Positions 23,982 through 32,340 of a DNA stretch of 46,064 bases are shown one piece after another. The notes below the pieces were generated by a model. That model searched no databases, was not told the DNA's origin, and was given only the letters and a program-made list of their open reading frames with translations. A program made the translations under genes and the position numbers. Every line of letters starts with the position of its first letter. Positions within the stretch are counted from its first letter, which is position 1. The stretch is from Pseudomonadota bacterium (lineage in GTDB: Bacteria > Pseudomonadota > Gammaproteobacteria > UBA5335): assembly GCA_021767745.1 (NCBI GenBank), contig JAASSS010000003.1, forward strand, positions 1 through 46,064. The letters run 5' to 3'.

Positions 23982-24265
23982 GGCCGGGAAAGGGCGGCGG
24001 CGATCGTCCCTGATCGCTACCGCAGCACTGCGGCCACCGCAGGAGGGTCGGCCACGGCGTAGTCGCCGTAAGCCCGATGCCGCAGTGGTGGCGCGGCCGC
24101 GCCGCTCCACCGGCAGCGATGATGGACGCCGGCACAGACCATGGCCTTGATCCGGGTCAAACCGGCGACGGACAAACCCCGCAGGGCCGCACCCAACCCA
24201 TCCGACACCGACAGCGCCCCACCGCCTGCCCGCAGAAACGGCAGCCGGCAGGCGCGGCGCCGGCC
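23982..24265. other. 284-bp spacer between hemL and ubiX
   Basis: No gene is convincing here. A short hairpin CCGCAG-CA-CTGCGG lies near 24019-24032 without a T tract. A minus-strand frame at 24017-24208 (63 codons, GTG start) has no ribosome binding site and no recognisable domain; it could be decayed coding sequence beyond ubiX but I do not call it a gene. The spacer has no clear terminator even though the flanking genes converge. Confidence 0.5.
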
Positions 24266-24895
24266 CTACTCCGGCGTCTGCCCCCAGCGGGGCCCGAGCT
24301 GGTGCGGCACGCCGAGCTGATCGAGGATGCGGGCGACGATGAAGTCGACCAGCGCCTCGATCGTGGCCGGACGCTCGTAGAAGCCAGGATTGGCCGGCAG
24401 CACGCAGGCGCCCAGGCGCGCGAGCTTCAGCATGTTTTCCAGGTGGATGGCAGACAGCGGCGTCTCGCGCGGCACCAGCACCAGGCGGCGGCCCTCCTTC
24501 AGCGCGACGTCGGCCGCCCGCTCGATGAGGTTGTCACTGGCGCCGGCGGCGATGGCCGCGAGCGAGCCCATGCTGCACGGGCAGACGACCATCGCGCCGA
24601 GGCGTGCCGAGCCGCTCGCTGCCGGTGCCCGCCAATCGCTCGCCGCATAGACCGAGAGCGCGCCGGGCGCGGCCGCGAAGCGCTCGGCCAGCGCCCGCGC
24701 CTGCCCCGCCGGCCGGCCGGGCAGCTGCAGGTCGGTCTCGCCGTTGATGACCTGCAGCGCGGTGGGCGAGCAGATCAGGTGCACCGGCAGCGATGCGGCC
24801 AGCAGGCAGTCCAGCAGGCGCAGGCCGTAGCCGGCGCCGGACGCGCCGGTCATCGCCAGCACGATCGGCAGCGCCGGCCCGGCGGCGGGCGTCAT
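24266..24895 (-). CDS. ubiX: Flavin prenyltransferase
   Basis: 209 residues. It makes prenylated FMN, the cofactor of UbiD decarboxylases, needed for ubiquinone synthesis. Visible: MTGASGAGYGLRLL at the FMN-binding N-terminus, VVCPCSMGSLAAIAAG, and LVLVPRETPLSAIHLENM. The ATG overlaps the mpl stop as ATGA, so it is translated with mpl; ubiX-mpl pairing is seen in several gammaproteobacteria. UbiD is not in this window. Confidence 0.95.
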   Translation of the reverse strand: MTPAAGPALPIVLAMTGASGAGYGLRLLDCLLAASLPVHLICSPTALQVINGETDLQLPGRPAGQARALAERFAAAPGALSVYAASDWRAPAASGSARLGAMVVCPCSMGSLAAIAAGASDNLIERAADVALKEGRRLVLVPRETPLSAIHLENMLKLARLGACVLPANPGFYERPATIEALVDFIVARILDQLGVPHQLGPRWGQTPE

Positions 24896-26292
24896 GCCCG
24901 CGCCGCCCGCGCCGGTGTGGCGAGCACGTCCAGCAGCCGCTGATGGATCCCGCCGAAACCGCCGTTGCTCATCGCCAGCACTGCATCACCCGGGCGCAGC
25001 GCCGGGCGGGCGAGCGCGAGCAGGTCATCGACCGTCGCCGCCAGTGCCAGCTTGTCGCCGAGCGGCGCCAGCACCGCGGCGACATCCCACGCCAGCGAAG
25101 CCGGCGCGTGCACGAACACCGCATCGGCGCCGGCCAGCGCAGCGGCCAGTCCGGCCTGATGAGCTCCGGCGCGCATCGAGTTGGAGCGCAGGTCCAGCAG
25201 TGCGATCAGCCGGTCCGTCGGCCGTCGCTGGCGCAGGCCCTCGATGGCGGCCGCAATCGCCGTGGGATGATGGGCGAAGTCGTCGTAGACGGCGACGCCG
25301 CCGGCCTCTCCGCGCAGTTCCAGCCGACGCCGCACGCCCGCAAAGCTCGCCAGCGCCTGCGCGCCCTGCGCCAACGGCACGCCGGCATGCCGGGCGGCGA
25401 GCAGCGCGGCCAGCGCGTTGGCCGCGTTGTGCGCGCCGAACTGACTCCAGCTCACCCGCACCGACGAGGCCGCCTCACCGGCCGGCGGCTGCACGCGGAA
25501 CTCGGAGAAATCCGCCGCCTCGGCCTGCAGGCGCCAGCACGACTCGTCGGCCGCCGCGCCGCTGGCATCGAAGCGCACCAGCTCGCTCCAGCACCCCATC
25601 GCCAGCGTCGCTTCCAGCGCCGTATCGCCGGCCGGGCAGAGGATCTGCCCGTTGCCGGGCACCGTACGCACGAGGTGATGGAACTGCCGGCGGATGGCGG
25701 CCAGGTCCGGATAGATGTCGGCGTGGTCGAACTCGAGATTGTTCAGCACCGCCGTGCGCGGCCGGTAGTGCACGAACTTGGCGCGCTTGTCGAAGAACGC
25801 CGTATCGTACTCGTCCGCCTCGATCACGAAGAAGCTGCCCGCCCCCGCCCGCGCACTGATGCCGAAATTGCCCGGCAGGCCGCCGATCAGGAAACCCGGC
25901 GCCAGCCCCGCCTGCTCCAGCACGTGGGCGAGGATGCTGCTGGTGGTGGTCTTGCCGTGCGTGCCGGCCACCGCCAGCACCCACTTGCCCGGCAGCAGGT
26001 GATCGGCCAGCCACTGCGGGCCGGAGGTGTAGGGAATGCCGCGCTCGAGCACGTACTCCATCGCCGGGTTGCCACGGCTGACCACGTTGCCGACCACCAC
26101 CAGATCCGGCGCCGGCGCCAGCGGCGCGGGGCCGTAGCCTTCGTGGATGTCGATACCGAGCGCGGCGAGCTGGTCGCTCATCGGCGGATAAACCGCGGCA
26201 TCGGACCCGGTGACGCGGTGACCGGCGGCCTGCGCCAGCGCGGCGATGCCGCCCATGAAGGTGCCGCAGATTCCTAGAATGTGCAGGTGCAT
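24892..26292 (-). CDS. mpl: UDP-MurNAc:L-Ala-gamma-D-Glu-meso-DAP ligase (murein recycling)
   Basis: 466 residues. Mpl attaches recovered tripeptide to UDP-MurNAc. Visible: MHLHILGICGTFMGG at the N-terminus (the family start, hence ATG 26292), the ATP-binding AVAGTHGKTTTSS, IEADEYDTAFFDKR, FDHADIYPD and YDDFAHHPTA. No strong ribosome binding site precedes the start. It is followed by ubiX with a 4-bp overlap and is divergent from rnd (97 bp). Confidence 0.95.
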   Translation of the reverse strand: MHLHILGICGTFMGGIAALAQAAGHRVTGSDAAVYPPMSDQLAALGIDIHEGYGPAPLAPAPDLVVVGNVVSRGNPAMEYVLERGIPYTSGPQWLADHLLPGKWVLAVAGTHGKTTTSSILAHVLEQAGLAPGFLIGGLPGNFGISARAGAGSFFVIEADEYDTAFFDKRAKFVHYRPRTAVLNNLEFDHADIYPDLAAIRRQFHHLVRTVPGNGQILCPAGDTALEATLAMGCWSELVRFDASGAAADESCWRLQAEAADFSEFRVQPPAGEAASSVRVSWSQFGAHNAANALAALLAARHAGVPLAQGAQALASFAGVRRRLELRGEAGGVAVYDDFAHHPTAIAAAIEGLRQRRPTDRLIALLDLRSNSMRAGAHQAGLAAALAGADAVFVHAPASLAWDVAAVLAPLGDKLALAATVDDLLALARPALRPGDAVLAMSNGGFGGIHQRLLDVLATPARAARA

Positions 26293-26389
26293 CGGTGCCG
26301 GCGAGCCAGAGGTTGAACGGTGAGCCAGAGCAGGCATGGCATCATAGCAGCCCGCCACCGCGCGCCCTGCCGCCGAGAAACCGCTGCCG

Positions 26390-27565
26390 ATGGATCCGAT
26401 CTACATCGATGACGACCGCGCCCTGGCCGACCTGTGCCAGTCGCTGCGCGCCGCACCCTACCTCGCGCTCGACACCGAGTTCATGCGGGAGCGCACCTAC
26501 TTCCCGCAGCTGTGTCTGATCCAGCTCGGTGCGCCCGGCACCATCGCCTGCATCGATCCGCTGCGCGTCGGCGAGCTGTCGCCGCTGCGCGAGCTGCTGC
26601 TGGACCCCGGCATCGAGAAAGTGCTGCACGCAGCCCATCAGGATCTGGAACTGTTCTTCCATCGCTGGCAGGCCGTGCCGGCACCCGTGTTCGACACTCA
26701 GCTTGCGGCCTCGCTGCTGGGTCATGGCCATCAGCTGGGCTATGCCGCGCTGGTCCAGCAGCTGCTCGGCACCTCGCTGAGCAAGGCCCACAGCCGGGCC
26801 GACTGGAGCCGGCGTCCGCTCAGCGCGGCCGAACTCGCCTACGCGGCCGATGACGTCCGCTACCTGATGCCGGTGTACGAGCGCCTGCGTGCCGAGCTGG
26901 CCGCCCGGGATCGGCTGGACTGGCTGCAGGCGGAGGCCGCGCTGGCCGCCGAACCCGGCCGCTACCGGCCCGATCCGGCGCAGGCCTGGCAGCGCATCGG
27001 CCGCACCGGCAGCCTCAAGCCCGCCTCGCTCGCCGTGCTGCAGGGCCTGGCAGCCTGGCGCGAGCAGCAGGCCGTCGATGCCGACCGGCCGCGGCAATGG
27101 CTGCTGAAGGACGACATCCTGGTGGACATCGCCCGGCGCCTGCCGCAGGAGATGAGCCAGCTGCAGCGCATCCGCAACCTGCCGGAGGCGACCCTGCGCA
27201 AGCACGGCCAGACGCTGCTGACGCTGGTCGAGCGCCATCGCCAGGTGCCGGCGCCGGAACTGCGCGCCCGCGCCCCGCTGGGACCGGCCGGCGAGGCGGC
27301 CGTGGACCTGCTGAACGCGACCCTGCGGCTGGAAGCCGCGCGACTGCAGATCGCGCCGCAGGCCCTGGCCGGACGGCGCGAGCTGGAGGCGCTGGCAGCC
27401 GGCCACCCGCCGGCCGAGATCCTGGACGGCTGGCGGGTGGCGGCAATCGGCCCGGCGCTGGAGGCGGCACTCGCCGGGCGTACCGCGCTGCGCATCGCGC
27501 CGCGACCGCCCGCCGGGCCGGCCACCGCGGAGCTGCTGGATATCGCCGGAGAGGAGACGCCCTAG
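26390..27565 (+). CDS. rnd: Ribonuclease D
   Basis: 391 residues, a 3'-5' exonuclease that trims tRNA precursors. The DEDDy exonuclease motifs are complete: LDTEFMRERTYFP (Exo I), HAAHQDLELFF (Exo II) and YAADDVRYLMPVY (Exo III, with the catalytic Tyr). C-terminal to it are HRDC-type helical domains (LAAWREQQAVDADRP region onward). Its stop shares the sequence CTAG with the convergent adk stop (27562-27565). Confidence 0.95.
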   Translation: MDPIYIDDDRALADLCQSLRAAPYLALDTEFMRERTYFPQLCLIQLGAPGTIACIDPLRVGELSPLRELLLDPGIEKVLHAAHQDLELFFHRWQAVPAPVFDTQLAASLLGHGHQLGYAALVQQLLGTSLSKAHSRADWSRRPLSAAELAYAADDVRYLMPVYERLRAELAARDRLDWLQAEAALAAEPGRYRPDPAQAWQRIGRTGSLKPASLAVLQGLAAWREQQAVDADRPRQWLLKDDILVDIARRLPQEMSQLQRIRNLPEATLRKHGQTLLTLVERHRQVPAPELRARAPLGPAGEAAVDLLNATLRLEAARLQIAPQALAGRRELEALAAGHPPAEILDGWRVAAIGPALEAALAGRTALRIAPRPPAGPATAELLDIAGEETP

Positions 27566-28215
27566 GCGGCGTCGCCGGCGAGCACGCGCTCGATGCGGGC
27601 GGTGATCTCGTCGACCGGCCCGGTGCCGGGGATGGTCGTCAACAGGCTCTGCTGACCGTAGTAGGCGATCAGCGGCTGGGTCTGCTCGGTATAGACCCCC
27701 AGCCGGTTGCGGATGGTCTCTTCGTTGTCGTCGGAGCGCTGGATCAACTCGCCGCCGCACTTGTCGCAGACGCCCGCCTGCTGCGGCGGCGAGAGGTGCG
27801 TGTTGTACACCGCGCCACAGCTGCTGCAGGTTCGCCGGCCAGTCAGCCGCTTGATGAGCTCCGCCTCGGGCACATCGATGTGCAGCGCGTGCTCAAGCGG
27901 CTGCGTGAGCTGGGCCAGCATGCGATCGAGCGCATCCGCTTGGCTGAGGTTGCGCGGGAAGCCGTCGAGGATGAAGCCCGAGGCGGCGTCCTGCTCGCTC
28001 AGGCGCTCGCGGATCATGCCCAGTACAATCTCGTCGCTGACCAGCTCGCCGGCATCCATGGCCGCCTTGGCCTGCCGGCCGAGCGGCGTGCCGGCCTTGA
28101 CGGCCGCCCGCAGCAGATCACCGGTGGAGACCTGCGGCACACCATGCCGCGCCACCAGACGCTGTGCCTGCGTCCCCTTCCCTGACCCGGGCGCCCCCAG
28201 GAGCACAATACGCAT
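27562..28215 (-). CDS. adk: Adenylate kinase with four-cysteine LID
   Basis: 217 residues. It interconverts AMP, ADP and ATP. The P-loop is GAPGSGKGTQ (7-16) and FILDGFPRN follows near 81-89. The LID domain carries Cys130, Cys133, Cys150 and Cys153 (TCSSCG and CDKCGG), the pattern of a structural zinc site, unlike the E. coli enzyme, which lacks it. ATG 28215 matches the family N-terminus; the longer frame upstream is not used. The leader contains a strong hairpin (28265-28284). Confidence 0.96.
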   Translation of the reverse strand: MRIVLLGAPGSGKGTQAQRLVARHGVPQVSTGDLLRAAVKAGTPLGRQAKAAMDAGELVSDEIVLGMIRERLSEQDAASGFILDGFPRNLSQADALDRMLAQLTQPLEHALHIDVPEAELIKRLTGRRTCSSCGAVYNTHLSPPQQAGVCDKCGGELIQRSDDNEETIRNRLGVYTEQTQPLIAYYGQQSLLTTIPGTGPVDEITARIERVLAGDAA

Positions 28216-28264
28216 AGTGCAAATCCGCCTTCGATTTCGTCCCGCCCAGCCGGTCGGCTGGACC

Positions 28265-28284
28265 GCCGGCACCTTGGCGCCGGC
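28265..28284 (-). promoter_or_regulatory. Leader hairpin upstream of adk
   Basis: In the minus-strand RNA GCCGGCGCC pairs with GGUGCCGGC (one G-U pair) across a tiny loop. It lies about 50 nt before the adk start, near the beginning of the predicted transcript. It may stabilise the mRNA or be a processing site; it has no U tract and so is not a classic terminator. Confidence 0.4.
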
Positions 28285-28294
28285 AAAAGAATCA

Positions 28295-28323
28295 AAGCTA
28301 CCCGCGCCGCCCGGACCCGTCAA
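28295..28323 (-). promoter_or_regulatory. Candidate adk promoter
   Basis: Minus strand TTGACG (complement of 28318-28323) and TAGCTT (complement of 28295-28300), 17 bp apart. The -35 box matches five of six positions; the -10 box is weaker but keeps the first T, A and last T. The leader would be about 73 nt. Confidence 0.4.
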
Positions 28324-28334
28324 TCGAGGCCGCC

Positions 28335-28363
28335 ATGCCGCGGCAGCACGAGGCGCCTATAAT
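28335..28363 (+). promoter_or_regulatory. Candidate ppa promoter
   Basis: A perfect -10 box TATAAT (28358-28363) has a weak -35 ATGCCG (28335-28340) 17 bp upstream. The start site would be near 28370, 65 nt before the ppa start codon. It lies close to, but does not overlap, the divergent adk promoter. Confidence 0.5.
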
Positions 28364-28434
28364 GTCGCGCCGAAACCTCTGCGGACCGCCCCCTGCCGCC
28401 GTCCGCAATCCGCCCCTAGTCAAGGAGAGCACAC

Positions 28435-28971
28435 ATGGCCTTTGCCAGCGTCACGCCCGGCAGCGATGCCCCCGCCGCCGTCAACGTCGCCATCGAGATC
28501 CCGATGCGCAGCGACCCGGTCAAGTACGAGGTCGACAAGGACACCGGCACGCTGTTCGTCGACCGGCTGATGGGCACCGCGATGCACTATCCGTGCAACT
28601 ACGGCTTCGTGCCGCAGACACTGGCCGAGGACGGCGATCCGGTGGACGTGCTGGTGATCACGCCGTTCCCGCTGATCCACGGCTGTGTGATCAAGGTGCG
28701 ACCGCTCGGCATGCTGAGCATGAGCGACGAGGCCGGCACCGATCACAAGGTCCTGGCGGTGCCGACCGACAAGATCGCCGGCGGCGTGTACGAGAAGGTG
28801 CAGTCGCTGGACGATCTGCCGGCGATCACGCTCTCGCAGATCGAGCACTTCTTCGATCACTACAAGGATCTGGAGAAGAACAAGTGGGTGAAGATCGAGG
28901 GCTGGGCCGACCGCGAGGCCGCCGAGCGCGAGATCACCGCCGGCATGGAGCGCTACGCCCGGGAAGGCTAG
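28435..28971 (+). CDS. ppa: Inorganic pyrophosphatase (family I)
   Basis: 178 residues, soluble, hydrolyses PPi with magnesium. Visible: [39 protein letters not shown] with the metal-binding Asp cluster, DHKVLAVP, and [26 protein letters not shown] lies upstream of the ATG. Its TAG stop shares CTAG with the convergent moaE (28968-28971). Confidence 0.97.
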   Translation: MAFASVTPGSDAPAAVNVAIEIPMRSDPVKYEVDKDTGTLFVDRLMGTAMHYPCNYGFVPQTLAEDGDPVDVLVITPFPLIHGCVIKVRPLGMLSMSDEAGTDHKVLAVPTDKIAGGVYEKVQSLDDLPAITLSQIEHFFDHYKDLEKNKWVKIEGWADREAAEREITAGMERYAREG

Positions 28972-29486
28972 CCGGGTAACCCGGTCGACGCCGCGGGGTC
29001 GGCGCCGGGGATGGCAGCACCGTCCGCTGCGGCCGGGGTATTCGCCTCGACCCAGCGGGCACTGCCGTCGCTGAAGCACTCCCGCTTCCAGAACGGCGCC
29101 TCGTACTTGAGCGCCTCGATCATCTGCCGGCAGGCGGAGAAGGCCGCCGCCCGGCGTGTGGCCAGGGCCGCGACCAGCACGATCGGCTCGCCCGGCGCCA
29201 CCCGCCCCACCCGATGCACGATGCGCGCAGCAAGCAGGTCGTGCGCAGCAGCGGCCATGGTCGCGATGCGCTGCAGCTCGCGCTCGGTCATGCCGGGATA
29301 GTGCTCGAGCTCCAGGGCCGTCAGGCGCGGGCCATCCGGCTCGGCCGGATCGGCGGCGTCGGCGCGCGCCGTGCCGAGAAAGATCGCACTGGCGCCCACC
29401 GCGGGCGCGAGCGCGCTCTGCAGCGCCGCGAGCTCCGCCCACGGATCGAACGGCACCGGCGCCAGCCGGATGCCGGCCTCAGCCAC
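28968..29486 (-). CDS. moaE: Molybdopterin synthase catalytic subunit
   Basis: 172 residues; the extra length over typical MoaE (~150) is a low-complexity alanine/proline C-terminal tail after the ARWVEANTP segment. With MoaD it adds sulfur to precursor Z. Visible: [33 protein letters not shown] and the catalytic-lysine region [13 protein letters not shown]. It begins at GTG 29486 inside the end of moaD (8-bp overlap), so translation is coupled. Confidence 0.93.
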   Translation of the reverse strand: MAEAGIRLAPVPFDPWAELAALQSALAPAVGASAIFLGTARADAADPAEPDGPRLTALELEHYPGMTERELQRIATMAAAAHDLLAARIVHRVGRVAPGEPIVLVAALATRRAAAFSACRQMIEALKYEAPFWKRECFSDGSARWVEANTPAAADGAAIPGADPAASTGLPG

Positions 29487-29712
29487 CGGTCACCGGCGGG
29501 AAGAAGCCGACCTCGTCGCCATCGGCCACCGGATCATCCCAACCCGCGTACTGCTGGTTGACCGCCATCAGCAGCTTGCCGGGCGGCGCCCGCTCGCCCA
29601 CCGCTTGGTGCCAGACATCGCCGACCGTGCGCACGGCGGCGGCCGGCACTTCGGCATCCGTGCACTGCAGCAGCTCACGCAGCGACGCAAAGAATCGCAC
29701 CTGCACACTCAT
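29479..29712 (-). CDS. moaD: Molybdopterin synthase sulfur carrier subunit
   Basis: 77 residues, ubiquitin-like. It begins MSVQVRFFASLREL and ends in the required Gly-Gly (PPVTGG), where the thiocarboxylate forms. ATG 29712 has GAGAGAG 3 nt upstream; an in-frame GTG at 29724 is the alternative. It is the first gene of the moaD-moaE pair and is divergent from moaC. Confidence 0.93.
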   Translation of the reverse strand: MSVQVRFFASLRELLQCTDAEVPAAAVRTVGDVWHQAVGERAPPGKLLMAVNQQYAGWDDPVADGDEVGFFPPVTGG

Positions 29713-29737
29713 CGTCTCTCTCACCGTCCGCCGACCG

Positions 29738-29781
29738 CCGGCGCGCGCCGGTCGTCGGCGCCCACTCCGAGCCGTTATGAT
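29738..29781 (+). promoter_or_regulatory. Divergent moaD/moaC control region: palindrome and -10 box
   Basis: CCGGCGCGCGCCGG (29738-29751) is a perfect 14-bp palindrome in the 101-bp gap between moaD and moaC. Twenty-five bases to the right lies TATGAT (29776-29781), a good -10 box for moaC; no clear -35. The palindrome may be an operator acting on both directions, or simply GC-rich chance. Confidence 0.4.
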
Positions 29782-29813
29782 CCCGCGCTCGGCCTTCGAG
29801 CGACAACCGGCCC

Positions 29814-30299
29814 ATGAACGAGCAGTTCACACACCTCAACGCCGCGGGCGAGGCCCGCATGGTGGACGTCGGCGACAAGCGCGCGACCACTCGCAGTGCG
29901 CTGGCCGCCGGCCGGATCGTGATGCAGCCGCAGACGCTGGCGGCGATCCGCAGCCAGCAGGCCGCCAAGGGCGACGTGCTGGCGGTGGCACGCATCGCCG
30001 CGATCATGGCCGCCAAGCGCACCGCCGAGCTGATTCCGCTGTGCCACCCGCTGCCGCTGACCAAGGTGGAGATCGAATTCGAGCTGCAGGCGCCGGCGGC
30101 GGTGGAGTGCCGGGCCCGCGTCGCCACGCTCGCCCCGACGGGCGTGGAGATGGAGGCGCTGACTGCGGTGCAGGTCGCGCTGCTGACGATCTACGACATG
30201 TGCAAGGCGCAGGATCGGGCGATGTCCTTCCAGGACGTGCGCCTGCTGAGCAAGACCGGCGGTGCGAGCGGCGACTGGCACCGCCCGGCCGCCGACTGA
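29814..30299 (+). CDS. moaC: Cyclic pyranopterin monophosphate synthase
   Basis: 161 residues. It completes the first step of molybdenum-cofactor synthesis with MoaA. Visible: [18 protein letters not shown] at the N-terminus, [31 protein letters not shown] and the catalytic YDMCKAQDR. moaA is not in the window. Its stop overlaps the start of the cation transporter by one base (TGATG), so they are read as one operon. Confidence 0.96.
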   Translation: MNEQFTHLNAAGEARMVDVGDKRATTRSALAAGRIVMQPQTLAAIRSQQAAKGDVLAVARIAAIMAAKRTAELIPLCHPLPLTKVEIEFELQAPAAVECRARVATLAPTGVEMEALTAVQVALLTIYDMCKAQDRAMSFQDVRLLSKTGGASGDWHRPAAD

Positions 30300-31231
30300 T
30301 GGCGCACACCCACGCCCATGGCGCCCACGACGACGGGTCGGGTGCTGCCGGCAACGCGCGCACGCTGCTGCTGGCGCTGCTGCTGACCGGCGGCTTCGCG
30401 CTGGTCGAGTTCGCCGGCGGCTGGCTGGCCAACTCGCTGGCGCTGATCAGCGATGCCGGTCACATGGTCACGGATACCGCCGCGCTGGCCTTGGCGGCCA
30501 TCGCCGCCCGCGTCGCCCTGCGGCCGGCCGACACGCGCATGAGCTACGGCCGCGGGCGTGCCGACGTGCTGGCCGGGCTGGCGAACGGCATCTTCATGCT
30601 GGTGCTGGTCGGGTTGATCGCGCTGAGCGCCGTGCAGCGCCTGTGGCAGCCAGCGCCGGTCGCCGGCGGCATGGTCATCGTGCTCGGCCTGCTGGGCCTG
30701 CTGGTCAACCTGGTGGTGCTGTGGGTGCTGCACGGGGGCGAGCAGAGCCTGAACCTGCGCGGCGCCATGCTGCACGTCATCGGCGACCTGCTCGGCTCGC
30801 TCGGCGCCACGGCGGCGGGCGTGGTCATCTGGCTGACGGGCTGGACGCCGATCGACCCGCTGCTCTCGCTGCTGATCTGCGGGCTGATCGTGCTGGCCAG
30901 CGTGCAGCTGCTGCGCGAGGCGATCAACGTGCTGATGGAGGCGGTGCCGCGCCACCTCGACCTGAGCCGGATCGGCTATGCCATGGCGGCGGTCCCGGGC
31001 GTGCAGTCGGTACATGACCTGCACGTCTGGACACTCGGCGCCGGCCGCTGCGCGCTCTCGGCGCACGTGCAGATCGGCCGGCTCGAAGACTGGCCCGGCG
31101 TGCTGACCGGGCTGCAGGCGCTGCTGCGCGAGCAGTTCGGCATCGACCATGCCACACTGCAGCCCGAACCGGCGGCCCTGCCCCTGTACCGCATGCCCTA
31201 CCCGCCGGCCACCGAGGGAGGCGCGCCGTGA
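30299..31231 (+). CDS. Cation diffusion facilitator (Zn/Cd efflux type)
   Basis: 310 residues from ATG 30299. The N-terminus is His-rich (HTHAHGAHDD). Six membrane helices are expected. Metal-site residues are in ISDAGHMVTDTAAL (helix II) and LHVIGDLLGS (helix V), the HxxxD/DxxxD pattern of CzcD/ZitB zinc-type members. A cytosolic C-terminal domain with HDLHVWTLG follows. It should export zinc or similar ions using the proton gradient. It overlaps moaC by 1 bp and the crotonase gene by 4 bp. Confidence 0.93.
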   Translation: MAHTHAHGAHDDGSGAAGNARTLLLALLLTGGFALVEFAGGWLANSLALISDAGHMVTDTAALALAAIAARVALRPADTRMSYGRGRADVLAGLANGIFMLVLVGLIALSAVQRLWQPAPVAGGMVIVLGLLGLLVNLVVLWVLHGGEQSLNLRGAMLHVIGDLLGSLGATAAGVVIWLTGWTPIDPLLSLLICGLIVLASVQLLREAINVLMEAVPRHLDLSRIGYAMAAVPGVQSVHDLHVWTLGAGRCALSAHVQIGRLEDWPGVLTGLQALLREQFGIDHATLQPEPAALPLYRMPYPPATEGGAP

Positions 31232-31968
31232 GCGACATCGAGATCGACCGCCAGGACCGCGTGCTGACGCTGCGCCTGACACGGCCGGCCAAGCGCAACG
31301 CGCTCACCGTGGCGATGTATCGCGCGCTCACCGCCGCCCTGGAGGCGGCGCCGGGGGAGGATATCGGCGCCATCGTCTTCGGCGGCGATACCGAGTGCTT
31401 CACCGCCGGCAACGACCTGCAGGAGTTCCTGACCGATCCGCCCGCCGGGCCGGATGCGCCGGTGCTCTGCTTCCTGCGGGCCCTCGCCCGCTGTCCGTTG
31501 CCATTGCTGGCAGCCGTCAACGGCGCCGCGGTGGGCATCGGCACCACGCTGCTGCTGCACTGCGACTACGTCTACGCCGGGGAGAATGCCCGCTTCCAGC
31601 TGCCCTTCGTGCCGCTCGGCCTGGCGCCCGAGGGAGGCGCCAGTGTGCTGCTGCCGGCGCTGGTCGGTCCGCGGCGGGCGGCTGCGCTACTCTATGAGGG
31701 CGAACCGTTCACCGCCGCCCAGGCGCAGGCATGGGGGCTGGTGGATGCCGTGGTGGCGCCGGCGGACGCGCTGGGACAGGCACAACGCAAGGCGCAGGCG
31801 CTGGCGGCGTTGCCGGGCGGAGCCATCCGCGCTACGCGCATGCTGCTGCAGGCGCCCCGTCAGGCCGAGATACTCGCCGCCATCGATCGCGAGGCGGCCC
31901 TGTTCGGCGAACGCCTGCGTTCGGCCGAGGCGCGTGCCGCGATGCAGGCCGCCCTGCGGCGCCGCTGA
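31228..31968 (+). CDS. Crotonase-family enoyl-CoA hydratase/isomerase
   Basis: 246 residues from GTG 31228, overlapping the transporter stop (GTGA). The oxyanion-hole segment FTAGNDLQEF and the AAVNGAAVGIGTTLL segment mark the fold. At the active site it has LGLAPEGGASVLLP: a Glu in the position typical of delta3,delta2-enoyl-CoA isomerases. An isomerase or accessory hydratase role in fatty-acid or aromatic breakdown is likely; the substrate is open. No other beta-oxidation gene is adjacent. Confidence 0.88.
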   Translation: MSDIEIDRQDRVLTLRLTRPAKRNALTVAMYRALTAALEAAPGEDIGAIVFGGDTECFTAGNDLQEFLTDPPAGPDAPVLCFLRALARCPLPLLAAVNGAAVGIGTTLLLHCDYVYAGENARFQLPFVPLGLAPEGGASVLLPALVGPRRAAALLYEGEPFTAAQAQAWGLVDAVVAPADALGQAQRKAQALAALPGGAIRATRMLLQAPRQAEILAAIDREAALFGERLRSAEARAAMQAALRRR

Positions 31969-32006
31969 ATCCCTCTCAACTCCAGCCAGAAGAAGCTCGA
32001 ATCGTC

Positions 32007-32324
32007 ATGCGTAAATCCCTCCACTGTCTGCTGCTCGCGGGCAGCGCATCGCTGACTGCCTGCAGCTGGGTGCCGCTGAACCCGGAGGCCGAGGCCGTGA
32101 TGGTGCTGCCCCCGGAACGGGTGGCGCATTGCCAGCGGCTGGGTCAGACGCGCGTCTCCGGCCTGCAGAATCTTGGCGCGATTCCGCGCCGGCCGGAGAT
32201 CGTGGACGAGGAATTCGCCACCATCGCCCGCAATACGGCGGCGCAGATGGGCGGCGATACCATCGCCCCGCTCGGCGAGCGGGTCGAGGGCCAGCAGACC
32301 TTCGGCATCTACCGCTGCCTGTAG
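32007..32324 (+). CDS. Small lipoprotein, DUF4156-like
   Basis: 105 residues. A signal peptide ends in the lipobox SLTAC (Cys19). The mature part has the pattern of DUF4156 lipoproteins: V.CQRLGQTRVSGL, a short variable stretch, ARNTAAQMGGDTI, and a final YRCL with a second Cys pair (Cys42/Cys104) that could form a disulfide. Function unknown. Only a weak ribosome binding site is visible. Confidence 0.82.
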   Translation: MRKSLHCLLLAGSASLTACSWVPLNPEAEAVMVLPPERVAHCQRLGQTRVSGLQNLGAIPRRPEIVDEEFATIARNTAAQMGGDTIAPLGERVEGQQTFGIYRCL

Positions 32325-32340
32325 CGTTGCTGCGAGCCGG

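Noticed and set aside
24019-24032. CCGCAG-CA-CTGCGG as hemL terminator
   Set aside because: Six-base stem, two-base loop, no T tract; not enough to call.
24017-24208. A 63-codon minus-strand frame between ubiX and hemL
   Set aside because: GTG start without ribosome binding site, mixed third-position base use, no recognised domain. Kept only as a note in the spacer entry.
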